Below are positions 30,201-41,491 of a stretch of DNA of 64,000 bases, in pieces. Numbering within the stretch: the stretch's first letter is position 1; every line of letters begins with the position of its first letter. Both the position numbers and the translations under genes were made by a program. The notes below the pieces were generated by a model. It ran no database searches and was not told the DNA's origin. It saw only the letters and a list, made by a program, of their open reading frames with translations. Origin of the DNA: Sitta carolinensis (taxonomy: Eukaryota; Chordata; Aves; Passeriformes; Sittidae); assembly GCA_032173965.1 (NCBI GenBank), contig JAVUNC010000005.1, positions 45,494,501-45,558,500 of the forward strand, given 5' to 3'.

Positions 30201-32435
30201 CAAACCTGTCCTCAAGATTCTTACTATCAACAAGGCAGTATTAATAACATGAGGGTTGGGTCTTTTTGTGTGTGCATGGGAAGGATAATAGATTCTAAGG
30301 AGTCCCTCTTGAGGTTAAAGAGGGACATTATACAATGATATGTTAAAAAATGGAATGAGAAAGAATTTTATAGACATATCAAGGAGGCTGTAAAGACAGA
30401 CACTTTATAAGCATTTAGAAACATAGCTTGCCTACTTCATTCTTTATTTGCAGCACAAACTAGCAGGATGCAGAATATAAAACTTACAAGCTAAGAAGCT
30501 GAGCATTGAAAGTCTGACCATATACTGGCAGTAAATACTTTTAAATTGATGTCTTCTTGGGACCGTATTTAAAGTATTTTGATGTAATTCCCAACATTCC
30601 CTGAGGAGATAAATTCTAGGCTCTGTGTGAACATGCAGAGATTCACAATCCCAGTGCTGCTGTTAGGTGTTGCAGTGTTAGTCCCTCAAACAGGGGCTGA
30701 GGAGGAGACACGAGGAGCAGTTGTAGTGATGGAACATTCTCCATGTCTGGCTGTCTGGAGAGCTGATCCTGCAAGGAGGTCTAAGGGTTGTGCTCCCATG
30801 GGCTGTAAGGAAAATATTAAAGGGCTGGGACATGAGGAGAGGGTGCTGATGGCCTCTCTTCTCTGGTCTGCAACAAGAAATACCAGAAAAATATTCATTA
30901 GCCCTCTGAAAATACCTCGTTTTGATGTTTCTCTTGTTGGCCATTGTAATGGTCCTGACTGTGACCCTGTCCTCTCCCATCACAGGAGAACACTCGTAAT
31001 GGGCTGTCAGAGGAATCCCATCCCAAGGGTTTGTCACGGGTATTTCATGAGAAATCTGTCTGTCAGGAATTTTAAGACCTTAGAGCCATGTGGGTAGCCC
31101 CACCTTTAGATTTCAGAATATAACTTCCCTGGAAAATGGGGCAACGAGGCAATAAAATGGTTGGAAGTAAACATGGACCTAGTGTGGTGGCTGGGCTGGT
31201 TGCCAAACCCCATCCAAGATGCATGGAGTTTTTCTGCTGTTGCAAAACTATGTTTCCGTGCTAGATTTGAGACTCTGTGTTTACATGTGATTTGCCACAA
31301 GAACCCTCGCTGGTCTGTGATACAAGTAGCTTTTGACATTTCTAAGTAAACTGTTTAAATTATCTCTGGGCCAACATTTAAAATGCATCTGTCTAATTAG
31401 AGGGCCAGTGTTTATGTTAAGAAACAACTTAATGAATCCTTGTGGACAAATCTGAATATAATTACAGAGTGTGCTTGCCACTCTCACAAGCTACTTCCCA
31501 GCCTGCTCAGCACTGGGGCCTCCTGCAGCATTCACGTTTTTGTCAGATGACTTCATTTCTCCTCGAGAAACATGCTGAGCCCTCACTGAGAAGCAGACTG
31601 GGCTATAACTCTCAAATGCCTTCAGTGAGTGGAAATGCAGTCCTAGGGACAGTCCCACGGTAATAAGACCAAATAAAGAATTAAGACTATAAAACAAAGG
31701 AAAACAGAATCCTCTTGGTGTCTGTATAATAAGCCCTTGAGGCATCTACTTGTTGGAGCTCTGTATTCTCCTGTTTGTCCTGCCTCAAGTGCAAGCTGGA
31801 GTTGTCCCACTCCACCCACCTGAGCTGGGCACAGGAGCCCCTTTCACAGCTCTTCCAGCCTCCCCAGGGAGAGTTGTGTGTCTGCTTGGGACCACAGGGA
31901 GAGCAGATGGGCGAGCCTGGTTATCAGAGCAAGGCTTGGCTTTCTGTGTTTGTCACCATTTATCTTGTTCAGTAATTACTGAAGATAGGATAAAGAGCTG
32001 GTCCCTAGAAATTAAACTCAAGTTTCCTGTCTGTGTTCTTCAGATCTAACCATAAACTTACACTTTTTCAGTAATTGAAAGCAATGAAATGATGAAAGGG
32101 TGGTGAAAAATAATGCAAACAATTGGTATTGCATGGTATGGGGCTGGGCAGCATGCCCTCAGGAGGCCAGGCCAGCGCTTCAGTTGGAATATTTGAATAA
32201 ATTTGGGCATGAATTGCTATTAATTTAAAATGAACCGAAAGAGGACAAATAAAATATGCCACAGCAAGGAAAAAACAGGCTGGATGTAGCGTTTTATTTA
32301 AAGTCTGAATTAGGTATTTCAAGACAGTGTTTGCTAGAACAAATATTGAAACAACCTCCTGTATCCTGCTTTACACTAGGTAAACAAAAGTTATTTATCT
32401 TGTTTTAAATATTCTTTTTGCTTCATATGTTTCAG
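24201..32435. other. Intergenic, upstream of NR1H4 coding exons
   Basis: This 8.2-kb interval should contain, or lie next to, the promoter and any non-coding first exon(s) of NR1H4. I cannot identify a promoter or a UTR exon by eye. Open frames up to 156 codons occur (the longest at 30627-31097), none with a known domain. Three HNF1-type half-sites lie at 26966, 26995 and 27092. A 9-bp hairpin lies at 30302-30326. Confidence 0.6.
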
Positions 32436-32490
32436 GGTCTTTTTTCAACCTCCTGTTTAATCAGCAAATTCTTCCTGAACTGAAGAATAA
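32436..32490 (+). other. NR1H4: NR1H4 5' UTR part of first coding exon
   Basis: A pyrimidine-rich tract ending CATATGTTTCAG (to 32435) is a strong acceptor, so this exon likely starts at 32436 and has an upstream non-coding exon. An in-frame TAA at 32488-32490 lies directly before the ATG and rules out an upstream extension of the protein. Confidence 0.65.
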
Positions 32491-32575
32491 ATGGGATCTG
32501 AAATGAATTTAATAGGACATCATCAGCTAGCCACTGCTGATGGATTTCCTCTTGCTGAAGGTCCTCACTTGTTTG
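32491..32575 (+). CDS. NR1H4: NR1H4 coding exon 1 (FXR alpha N-terminus)
   Basis: The exon starts at ATG 32491 and encodes MGSEMNLIGHHQ and onward to HLFG, 28 codons plus one base, ending at a GTAAGT donor. It matches the alpha-type N-terminus of mammalian FXR (MGSKMNLIEH...NLFG), so this is the isoform using the upstream promoter. The start context has T at -3 and is weak. A second in-frame ATG at codon 5 has G at -3 and could also be used. Human FXR has the same two methionines. Confidence 0.93.
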
Positions 32576-33199
32576 GTAAGTCACCAAATTATGTTGAAAT
32601 AGCAGACTGTCCTATACTCAGAAACCTAGAAGAATATGGACTGAAATTTCCAGTCAAGGATCTGTGGCTGAAATGTGCCAACCTTCTTGAATCTTCAATA
32701 TTTGTGAGAGGAATAACAAACAATAGATCTGTGGTGTTAAAGTAATCCTGCACATTAGTGCTCTCATCACTGCTCACAGCAGAACCTGTAGGTTGTTTTT
32801 GTGACACTCTTCTAATACTGGAGATCATTTGACAAAAACAGACCTTTGCATGGAGGCTGGATGTTACTTTCATGTGAGTCACTTAAATCAACCTGAGCAG
32901 ATATATTTCCAGTTAATCTGTAACGAAATTATAGTGCAATGTATTTGCATTGCCATATTATGCAAATTCATGAAAGTAATTTCACCTAAATTAAAATCTT
33001 TGTCTTGTTAAGACCATTGAAAACTTATCCTAATAACTTTGTCACACATGAGAATTTATAAAGCAGGCTGGAAGGTTCTCCTTGCTCCAGTTCCACTGAA
33101 TTTTCAAGGCTAAGCATGAGTTTGTTAATGAGTGAAAAATCCTTGGTCAATATTTTATAAGCATGGGTTAGATATTTTCTGGTATATGTACTGCTAAGG

Positions 33200-33216
33200 A
33201 AAAAAAAAAAAAAAAA
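33200..33216 (+). repeat. Poly(A) tract (A17)
   Basis: A run of about 17 A lies upstream of the first solo LTR. Confidence 0.85.
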
Positions 33217-33502
33217 GGAAGAGAATAATACATTTTTTTAGCCTTTCATTTGACAAGAGAGTGGGTCCTTCGTTGAGTGAGTTATGATAAATTGAGGGCC
33301 TCACACACAATACAGACCCCCACAAATGCTGCAACACTTCAGAAGTTTACAGTCCAAACAAGACCAGAATTCTGCCTTTTTGAGTGCTGGAAAAACCAGA
33401 CACATTCCAGTTTCATCTGTCTGAAACAAAAGTAGTGCCTCAGGCATTGAAAGAAGGACTCTGGCACTCAGAGCCACTCCAGCTGCAGAGCTCCTAGAAG
33501 AG

Positions 33503-33788
33503 TGCTGTCCCTGAAAATCAGCCTTCTGATTTGTTTTAGTATAGTGGAGTCAGTTCTCATGAATTGTATGATAAACAAGAATCATGTTTGCATTCCTTTG
33601 TAAAAGATATCACCTGATGGACTTCTCAAGTGACCAGTGAAGATGGAGAGGTGGTAACCTCTCTGTCCAATCTCTGATCACTGTCCAGAAACTTATAGAT
33701 ACGAAGTCAACAATAGAGACTTCCTTTCTCTCTGCCTGAAAGCCTGTTGTGTGTGTTACTGTGTGTTTCTATCTGTGTCACAGTAACA
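33503..33788 (+). mobile_element. Solo LTR, class II (ERVK-like), + orientation
   Basis: This 286-bp LTR starts TGCTGTCCCTG and ends CACAGTAACA, giving TG...CA ends with partial inverted complementarity. A perfect 6-bp direct repeat GAAGAG flanks it at 33497-33502 and 33789-33794. A 6-bp duplication fits class II (beta/alpha-type) retroviral integration. It has no internal retroviral sequence. A second copy of the same LTR lies 293 bp downstream in reverse orientation. The + orientation assignment is an inference: it is based on an AATAAA present in the other copy on the corresponding strand, mutated to AATAGA here. Confidence 0.85.
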
Positions 33789-34081
33789 GAAGAGCTCGAC
33801 CACCCCTACCAGTCAGGACCACCTGCAGTGTCCTGGCTCCACACAGCTAAACTAAAGTATTATCATCAGTGATAAGCAGAACCCACTCCATTATTGTGTT
33901 TTGCTGTTTTTTATCCCTCTTTGTTTTGGGTTTTGGTTGGAGAAATGTTTTGGAATTGTTAAAAAACTACATGCTAGCAGCCAAACAACTCCTTTGCTTC
34001 TTCTTAATTCCAATGTCAGGCCATGATATACAGATAGGAGAATGACGGTGCCAATTTGGGTGCCAGATTTTATATCCAGTC

Positions 34082-34378
34082 TGTTACTGTGACGCAGATA
34101 GAAACACACAGTAACACACACAACAGGTATTCAGGCAGAGAAAAAAAAGGAAGGAGATTCTAGTTTATTGTTGACCTCGTATCTATAAGTTTCTGGACAG
34201 TGATCAGAGATTGGACAGAGAAGTTCCCACCTCTCCATCTTCACTGGTTACTTGAGAAGTCCATCAGGTGATATCTTTTACAAAGGAATGCAAACATGAT
34301 TCTTATTTATCTTACAATTCATGAGAACTGACTCCACTATACTAAAACAAATCAGAAGGCTGATTTTCAGGGACAACA
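34082..34378 (-). mobile_element. Solo LTR, same family, - orientation
   Basis: This 297-bp block is the reverse complement of the 33503-33788 LTR, at roughly nine identical bases in ten by eye. It starts TGTTACTGTGACGCAGATAG on the + strand and ends CAGGGACAACA. It is flanked by its own perfect 6-bp direct repeat CCAGTC (34076-34081 and 34379-34384), different from that of the first copy. This shows two independent insertions rather than a foldback duplication. It carries TTTATT at 34164-34169, an AATAAA on the element's sense strand. Confidence 0.87.
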
Positions 34379-36066
34379 CCAGTCATCTTTTAAGACTCCT
34401 GCATACCCAAGGTACTTGAGACTTTTGTCAAGAAATTTTCCCCCAATATCTGCTTTCTCATTAATTATTTCATTATTTTTCAGGAGTAATGGTAAGGTTG
34501 CTTGAAAATACAAGGAAGAATGTTAATGTAAAATACTTTCCCTCCACAGGGTAATCTTACAAATTGTGAAGCTTTCAGAAGAGGGGTTGTGTTTCTCATA
34601 GGTGTTCAGAACTTAGCACAATGGAGATTTAATTCAAACTGACATTTCTGTAACAGAAAGAAATAATCCATTAAGGAGTTGAATCAGAGGTCCCATTAGG
34701 AAGAAAACTTAGCAGTCCTGCTGTGTTTCACTTAAGCTGACTTTTGTTTTGTGGGGTGTCACTCTAATATGGTGTCTTTGCTTTTATAGCTGGAAAAAAG
34801 CCCATCAAATATAATATGCAACTGAGTGCACAGAGAAAGTTACTCATGGTAAAAATATGACTCTATCTCTGCAAAATACTTGTAGGAAATGGTTTTGCCT
34901 CTCAATTAGTTATCTTTGTAAACTATTTGCAATTTTTGACATTCCGTTTTGGCAGGAGGTGACTTGTGAACCCAGAAAACAGGAAGAAAACTTTTCTTTT
35001 AGATGGTCCTTATAATGCATGTTTCTTTTAGGTCTTCTCATACATCGCAGCTCACAAGTTAAAAAATGCTGGCTTACAAACGTGACTCTTTATACAAACC
35101 AGTCTCCTTTATTCAAAGATGCATACTCATATTCTGTAATAAAACCTCGGAAATACATTTTGTTTTCACCATGCTTTAATCATTCTATGGGGAGAGGGTT
35201 CTTAGACATTCAGAAGTAAATCTAATTGCATCTCCAAACATTAGTTCCAGGTTCAGGTCTTTCAAAAGAAATGTCAATTCTGAGTTGCTTGTGCTTTGAG
35301 TCTCATCACCATGGTAATTCCAGGGTGCTTATACATCCCTAGCCTCAAGACTTCTAGACGCAGCAGGTTTCAGAAAAAAGGTTTTCTACCTTTCTGTTGA
35401 TGAAAATTGTATGCTGCCATTTTAACAGTATCTATCTAAGGTAAAATATCTCTGCATATCTTTGGAATTAGTGTGTTTTAACCATAGATTTACACTTGTA
35501 CAGTTATGAGTCCCTGGGAAAAGGACCTCAAAATGCAAATGAGGAAGGATCTTTAACCTAGTTAAAGTGAGGGTCCTTCCCTTCCACCCCATCTTCCTAC
35601 AAAACTGCTTTTCTTTTTCTGACTCTGCTCAGGTGATTTAAAAAGGTTATGTATTTGTGAGGCACCTTAAATATATACAGGATGTGACTCAGACTATCAC
35701 TTCTATGACAAGTAAGTAGCATGCCTCTAAAGTACTAGCTCCATTCTATTTTCTGTGAAAGCACCTTACATAGAAGTTGCTACTATGCAAGATACTAAGT
35801 ATGAAAGTTCAGATACCAGAAATGGAATTATTTCTAAGGACCTGAAAAGAAAATTATGGGCTTTGTTTGAATGAAGACCTATTTCAAATACTTTCAAATA
35901 TTTCAAGTATTTTTTGATGGCCTGAAAATGTTTCCTTTTCATGTGACATTAAAATATAACAAGAAAAGAAATTCCACCCTCACTGTACATGCCCCTAGCT
36001 GGGAAAGAATTTTTTTGGGGGAATGAACACTCTTAAGAGCTGCATTGAAAAGGATGAGAAAGGATT

Positions 36067-36084
36067 AAAAAAAAAAAAAAAAAA
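36067..36084 (+). repeat. Poly(A) tract (A18)
   Basis: A run of about 18 A is followed by an A/G-rich segment. Confidence 0.85.
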
Positions 36085-36221
36085 GACACGTAAAAAAGAG
36101 GAAAAAAGAGCAAGATATCTTAACTTCTTAATGAAAGAACAAATACCACTGAAAATTGTTGTAGACTCAGTACATTGCCTAAGAGGAGCTTAAAAGGCTG
36201 ACTCCTTTTAGGTAAATCTGC

Positions 36222-36370
36222 ATTTTTTTTCCCTGTTTTTGTTTGTTTGGTTTGTTGGTTGGTTTGTGGGGTTTATCTTTGGGTTTTTGTTTTAGTTGTT
36301 TTTTTTTGTTTTCTTTTGTCATTGTTGGGGTTTTTTTGGTAGTGGGTGTGTGGGATTTTTGGGTGTTTTT
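36222..36370 (+). repeat. G/T-rich low-complexity tract
   Basis: About 150 bases consist almost only of T and G (GTTTGTTTGGTTTGTTGGTT and variants), with very few A or C. The lysine/threonine-rich reading frame on the other strand is an artefact of the composition. Confidence 0.9.
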
Positions 36371-36647
36371 TAAACAAGCCATATTAATAAAAAAGTTAGT
36401 AAGGTCAAGTGTCCAAACTGATTAAGCAGCTTCAAGATCATAAGATATGTTAAATAACCTCTTGTCTTTAGAACCACCTGGCATATGATGTAACATCTGG
36501 CTTCATCCCTGCAGAGAAGATAATTAGACTCATAACTGACCCCCAAATCAAAAAGAAACAAACCAGCACAAATTAAAACAGAAAACATTGGATACATAGT
36601 AATTATTAAGAGAGCCAAACCAAACAGAGTGACAATGTGAATAAGAA

Positions 36648-36778
36648 ATTTAATGAGGACAGATTGGATGTGGCTGTCAGCAACCTCTTCAAGAGGAAGG
36701 TGTCCCTTCCTATATCAGAGTTCAGAACTAGATGTTCTTTAAGGTCCCTTCCAGCCCAAGCCATTCTGGCTTGTCATA
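36648..36778 (+). mobile_element. CR1 LINE 3' fragment
   Basis: This is a sense CR1 3' end. It contains GGACAGATTGGATGTGGCTG, AGCAACCTCTTCAAGAGGAA and AGGTCCCTTCCAGCCCAAGC followed by CATTCTGGCTTG, the standard terminal portion of an avian CR1. It is 5'-truncated and about 130 bp long. Confidence 0.82.
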
Positions 36779-39700
36779 CAGATGTATCCAGTATGGTCTG
36801 AGCACTTTGGCCTTTTTTTGAGAATGCAACATTTCTACACCTAAAAAAACCTGCTTCCTGTGATACTGGAGTGGTTAATCTATTGCCTGACATTAGCAAA
36901 TATTTATTGATACAAAATTTCGTTGTAACTAAACCACAATAGGTACAAAAATACAATGGCTAGGCTACTTGGAGGTGTCTCCTCAAATTGGTAACCAAAT
37001 TTTATCCAGGTAAATCCACACTGGGAGCAGGCATTGTTTCCGGCATTTATAAACAAGTTGCTTGTAAAGTTAATCAGTAAACTATATAACCTCTGGTCTG
37101 TGTCACTCCTTTCTAATCCTAAAGAAAGCTCCCACAGTAAAGAAGTGAACAGGACACACACAAAGCAGAATTAGGAAGTTTCATGTATATATAGACTTTA
37201 GGAGGTAAAAAGGAAAAAAGAGAAGGAAACAAGGACTGAGGCACCTTAAGGGGAGTATTTTTCATCAAGAAATGGTCAGTCTGAACATAACCTGAGGTAG
37301 GATATTGCCATATTCTCACTTGGATATTTTTGTTGTCTATTCTTGCACTCTTCCTTTAAATTGTAGGATGCTAGTAGGTTTTTTAAAACTAAGTGATCTT
37401 TAAAAGATATGCAAATAATTTGTTTGGAATTAAACCAGGATTTTGTTAATGGCTATGCCATGGTTTCTCAATTACATAATTCTGAATATTTTTATTATTT
37501 TATGTTCCTTCATGAATAATGAAGGAGAGCCAGCAGTTTATACTTTAAACCCACTTAGAATTCAGTTCTCTTTATTGAACTTTATATTAGTGAAACAATA
37601 ACTTTAACATTAAAATGTAATCTCATTGTAATTTCTGTAATATTCTACATAAAATCACCTTCAGAGTACACAAAATCTCAGTATAATGCTGTGAACTGAA
37701 AACGGTTTCTTTATTCCAGAGAGGAATATTTCTACAAGTCAAGTATTTTTTGAAGTTTCATGTAAAATATTCTGTGTAAAATTTTAAGTAACAAAAGTAA
37801 AACGCTCTAATAAGTTTCAGTTGCAAGTGGAAAAAATATTTATAAAACATTGAACACATTCATGTGAAGGTTTCACTTTGTTTTTAGTAAGCTTTCAATA
37901 TTTTTGTAAAAGGTTTTAATTGAAAAACATTTATTTGCAAAATATAATATTTACAAATAAAAAAATTTTGCATCTGTAAGTAACTTAACACTTGTGCATG
38001 CTTATATAGTCTTTCCTTAAAAATCTGAAGGGTATCCTTCTGAAAGGAAAAATAGGTAAATGTTTCAAAATATTTAAGGCCACACAAACAAAAAGTCAGT
38101 GCAGTCCAGTGAGCTCATTTCTGATCTCACTTTCACTGCTCATACTACTCCAACTGCAATGATTTTACTGGGCTTCTCATACTTTAGTTGCATGAGACCA
38201 GTTCATCCCAGACCTCTATTAATATATATATATCTGGAGAAAAGCTTATGTACATTCCGCTTGGTAAGATAAGATTACTTTTCTTTCGTGATAAGAAATT
38301 ATTTGGTCTAGACTCTCATGTACAGGTCTACAGGTACATCATGCTCAGGTCTACTTAAAACAAACCAAACCAAAACCAAACAAAAACCACTCAAAACTTC
38401 AAGATAAAGTGTGAAAACTATATAGTTGCAACTTAATTATCTTCAAAAATCATACTGGTCTTTGAGCACTTCCCAGAGCTCAAGCTGTGAGTCTGTTTTA
38501 TGTAAAACCAGACCATGTTCTCTCAGTCTCTCTCAAACCTGTTTTTCCTTTTCCCTTCCATTGATCTGAGCATGGACTCAGTTCAGCTAAATTGTCTAAT
38601 GCTGTGTCTGATGGAAGGAAAAAGGAGGTGATATGGGCTGTTTAACTTTTATTCCTGTATTTAACAATTAATTCAGACTCGTATTTTTTTTTTTTGTTTC
38701 CTTTGGAAGCAGAGTAGAATTAATGATTGGGAAGATTTTTCTAAACATACTATTAATCCAAATGGTTCTACAGTTGTTTAAATAAACCTCCAGTATTGTC
38801 TCAGGATGTGCTGCAGTTCTTTAGTAGCGCTGAGTTTTTTAACAAGCCCTGGGATTTTTTTTCTCAGGAAGGAGTGTTACCTTCACTTCTTGCTGTTTCT
38901 GAGGCCCAAACAGTTCAAGAGGCTGGTATACAGCTTTTGTGGACTTTCCTGTCTGTGTATGGCAGAACGCTAAAAATCAACAGTTTCTTCTTTTTCATTT
39001 TGGGATTGTCCCACTTTCTTTAGCAAACTCAATTAACTAATTACTAGCTAGCAGATGAAAACTTAGGATTCCACAGTGAACAGATTCCTTTCCAAAGACA
39101 GACTGAATGATTGTGTATCCCACAATTAACCCAGCTTTTGTACCTAAAGTACCTTGACCAGTCTTCATGAGCAGCAGTCTCAACAAGTGGTAAATACAGC
39201 TAAAAACCTACCATTCATTAAATCTATACCGGATATCGAGTCTTTTGTTGTCCTCACCCGTTACTTGTTTTGTCACCTCTGTGGCTGGCAGGTACCAGTG
39301 ACAGTTTACACCTGATGCATGAAGCTGCAATGTCACTTCCAGGCTCTTTCACAGAGTCCCCGGATGCCCTCTCTGTACCCTTTGTTTAAATGGCATAACC
39401 TTGGATTTGGGGAGTGCCTTCTGCTGCTCTGCTTCTGCCACTGTAGCACTTGCTGCCCTGGCTTGCAGCCATAATTAAACTAATTGCTGGTAATAAAGGG
39501 CACCCTTATTCTCTTTTGGTTCTGTGTCATGTTTTTCCAGACATACATCTTGCTGCTTATTCTGGAATTGGGAGCTCAACCCTTGTTATTGGCAAAGATG
39601 TGCTGTGGGCAATAATAGAGCGACCACACAAACCCAAAACAGTTGCACGGCTCCTGCAGCACAGTAGAATAGGAAGGGCAGAAAGGTTCAGAGCAAGAGT

Positions 39701-40224
39701 GTGAGACCTTGAAATTGAAAAAGCAGGTGTAATCAAAATGTTAGTTTCTGGCACTAACTGAAGTGAGACAAAGGAGAAGGAAAGATCCCCCGCTATAGAT
39801 TTTAATTGTTTTTGTCCTTATAGATGTTCCCTCTTCTTAACTGCTAGCATTTCTTCATTATTTTTGATTCCTCACAAAAGAAGGACACTTGTCCAGGATC
39901 AGTTTTATGTCAGCAAAAATGTTTCTGGAGTTCTTTTGAAGCACTGTTTGTTAAGTTATGGTCACCAATGAACATCAGTGTTTTCCTTGTAAATACTGCT
40001 GTTGATTCAAATAAAACTGGACTGGTCATCTTCCTGGAAATATGCACTATTTTTCTCAAACTCGCTTCTTGGAGCTATTGAAGGAATTGAGTCAGATTTT
40101 TCATGGAACAGCAAGATGTGTCTCTCCAACAGAAAATAAGAAATATTTTGTAAATGACTTTTAAATTCAGCTTTTCATTGTTTGACATGGACTTGATTTT
40201 ACCTACACCATCCAGGGACTGCTA

Positions 40225-40560
40225 GATGTTGTTGTGCTTGGAGTACAGAAAAGAAACGAGGGCTCACTTGTCTGCAATTTTAAATATGCAATTTACTGAG
40301 CAAGGTTAAGGTAACCTCCAGGTACCGCGTGGATCCCGACAGGGAAGGTGGCCACTCCTTGTGCCACTGCCAGGTCTGTTGCTGGCTCAGAGGTGACTAA
40401 TGCTGGCTTACAGAGGTGTTTCCTGTGGGAGCTGCACGGAATGGCACAGGCTTGTAGGGGCTGGGGATCAGGCTGCAGAGGCTGGCTGGCCACTGGATGG
40501 TGAGAAGGTTGCATTTCACTTATATTAGGAATATCTTGCTTGTTCTTTCCTGGTAACCTC
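40225..40560. mobile_element. Possible LTR-type repeat remnant (unproven)
   Basis: This is a GC-richer block within an AT-rich intron, with segments such as AATTTTAAATATGCAATTTA, GGTAACCTCCAGG and GGATCCCGACAGGGA that look like avian retroviral LTR/leader sequence. I could not find TG...CA ends with a matching target duplication, so both boundaries and identity are uncertain. Confidence 0.3.
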
Positions 40561-41128
40561 GCCTTCCTATTTCAGGCTCTTCTTGGAGGTTTATCTCATG
40601 TTTTAAGTCTTCTAATTAAACCTCACCCTTGTAATGTTTCCCTAGTGCAGTTTTTGTCTGTCATGATATATTCATTCAGAATTAAATACAAATTAACATG
40701 ACGTTTGAGTCTTGATTTAGCTTTCACCAATACCACAGGGTTTTTGCCACTGGTTTGGATTTCTTCCATTCTGCTTTTAGGCCTAATTTGGGTTAAGTTC
40801 TCTGGAGTGGAGTTGCTCTTTTTTGTAAACTGAACAATTATATGATTACCTGCACAATATTTTTCGAGAATTTTTTACGTAACTGCCAGTGCCAGACATT
40901 TCCACCAATTATAAAGGAGTGTCTGAGAATGCATAAATTATTTTTAAATCTTCTTGCAGTGTATTTGTGTAGAAAATCTGAGTTTAGATAATATAGTCTT
41001 TGTTTTTGTGCCTGGTTTTTGAGATAGATATCTGGAAGTACTACTCTGATAGCTACAATTTCATGGTGGTAATAGAAATTGTTTTTGCATTATTGCATTT
41101 ATTTGCAATTTGCACTATTGTTTTCCAG

Positions 41129-41491
41129 GTGTCCTTTCAGAACCAATGAGTTCTCCAGTGCAAGAGGCAGATGTGTCACCTTATGCCCAGTACAACAATG
41201 TGCCATTTCCACAAGTTCAGCCCCAGATCTCATCGCCACCTTATTACTCCAACCTAGGCTTCTACCCTCCACAGCATGAAGAATGGTATTCCCCTGGGAT
41301 GTATGAACTCAGGAGGTTACCCTCAGAGACCTTTTTCACAAGGGAGACAGAGATAATGGATATCCCTGCAGCCAAAAAGCCTAGGCTGGGTCACTCCACG
41401 GGAAGAGTGAAAGGAGAAGAGCTCTGTGTGGTCTGCGGTGACAAAGCCTCTGGATATCACTACAATGCCCTTACTTGTGAAGGGTGCAAAG
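41129..41491 (+). CDS. NR1H4: NR1H4 coding exon 2 (A/B region and first zinc finger)
   Basis: This 363-nt exon has a TTTTCCAG acceptor and a GTAGGA donor; the phase is 2 bases in and 1 base out. It encodes residues 30-149 plus part of 150. The A/B region includes [20 protein letters not shown] and [13 protein letters not shown]. The first C4 zinc finger follows with C128, C131, C145 and C148 and the P-box CEGCKG, which specifies AGGTCA half-sites. The basic stretch AAKKPRLG before the finger resembles the human segment. Compared with human, the exon lacks strict identity at the start ([14 protein letters not shown] against TEQVAGPLGQNLEVE), in the poorly conserved AF-1 part. Confidence 0.97.

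Larger units (their letters stand above)
32576..41128 (+). other. NR1H4: NR1H4 first large intron, 8.6 kb
   Basis: This intron contains two inverted solo LTRs (33.5-34.4 kb), a CR1 fragment at 36.65 kb, a G/T-rich low-complexity tract at 36.2 kb, poly(A) runs at 33200 and 36067, and a GC-rich block at about 40.2-40.55 kb that may be another LTR remnant. In mammals a second promoter and the beta-type first exon lie in this intron; no equivalent exon was found by eye. Confidence 0.85.

Noticed and set aside
33502..34379. Single foldback transposon or palindromic duplication
   Set aside because: Each arm has its own different 6-bp target duplication and TG...CA ends, so two independent LTR insertions explain it better.
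36179..36382. Lysine/proline/threonine-rich frame, - strand
   Set aside because: Artefact of the G/T-rich tract.
38796..39023. Possible extra NR1H4 exon (75-codon frame)
   Set aside because: No acceptor or donor in phase and no similarity to nuclear receptor sequence.
40081..40145. Candidate FXR-beta first exon because of a TTTTTCATGGAA (FFME) match
   Set aside because: An in-frame stop lies three codons upstream, the rest does not resemble the mammalian exon and there is no suitable donor.
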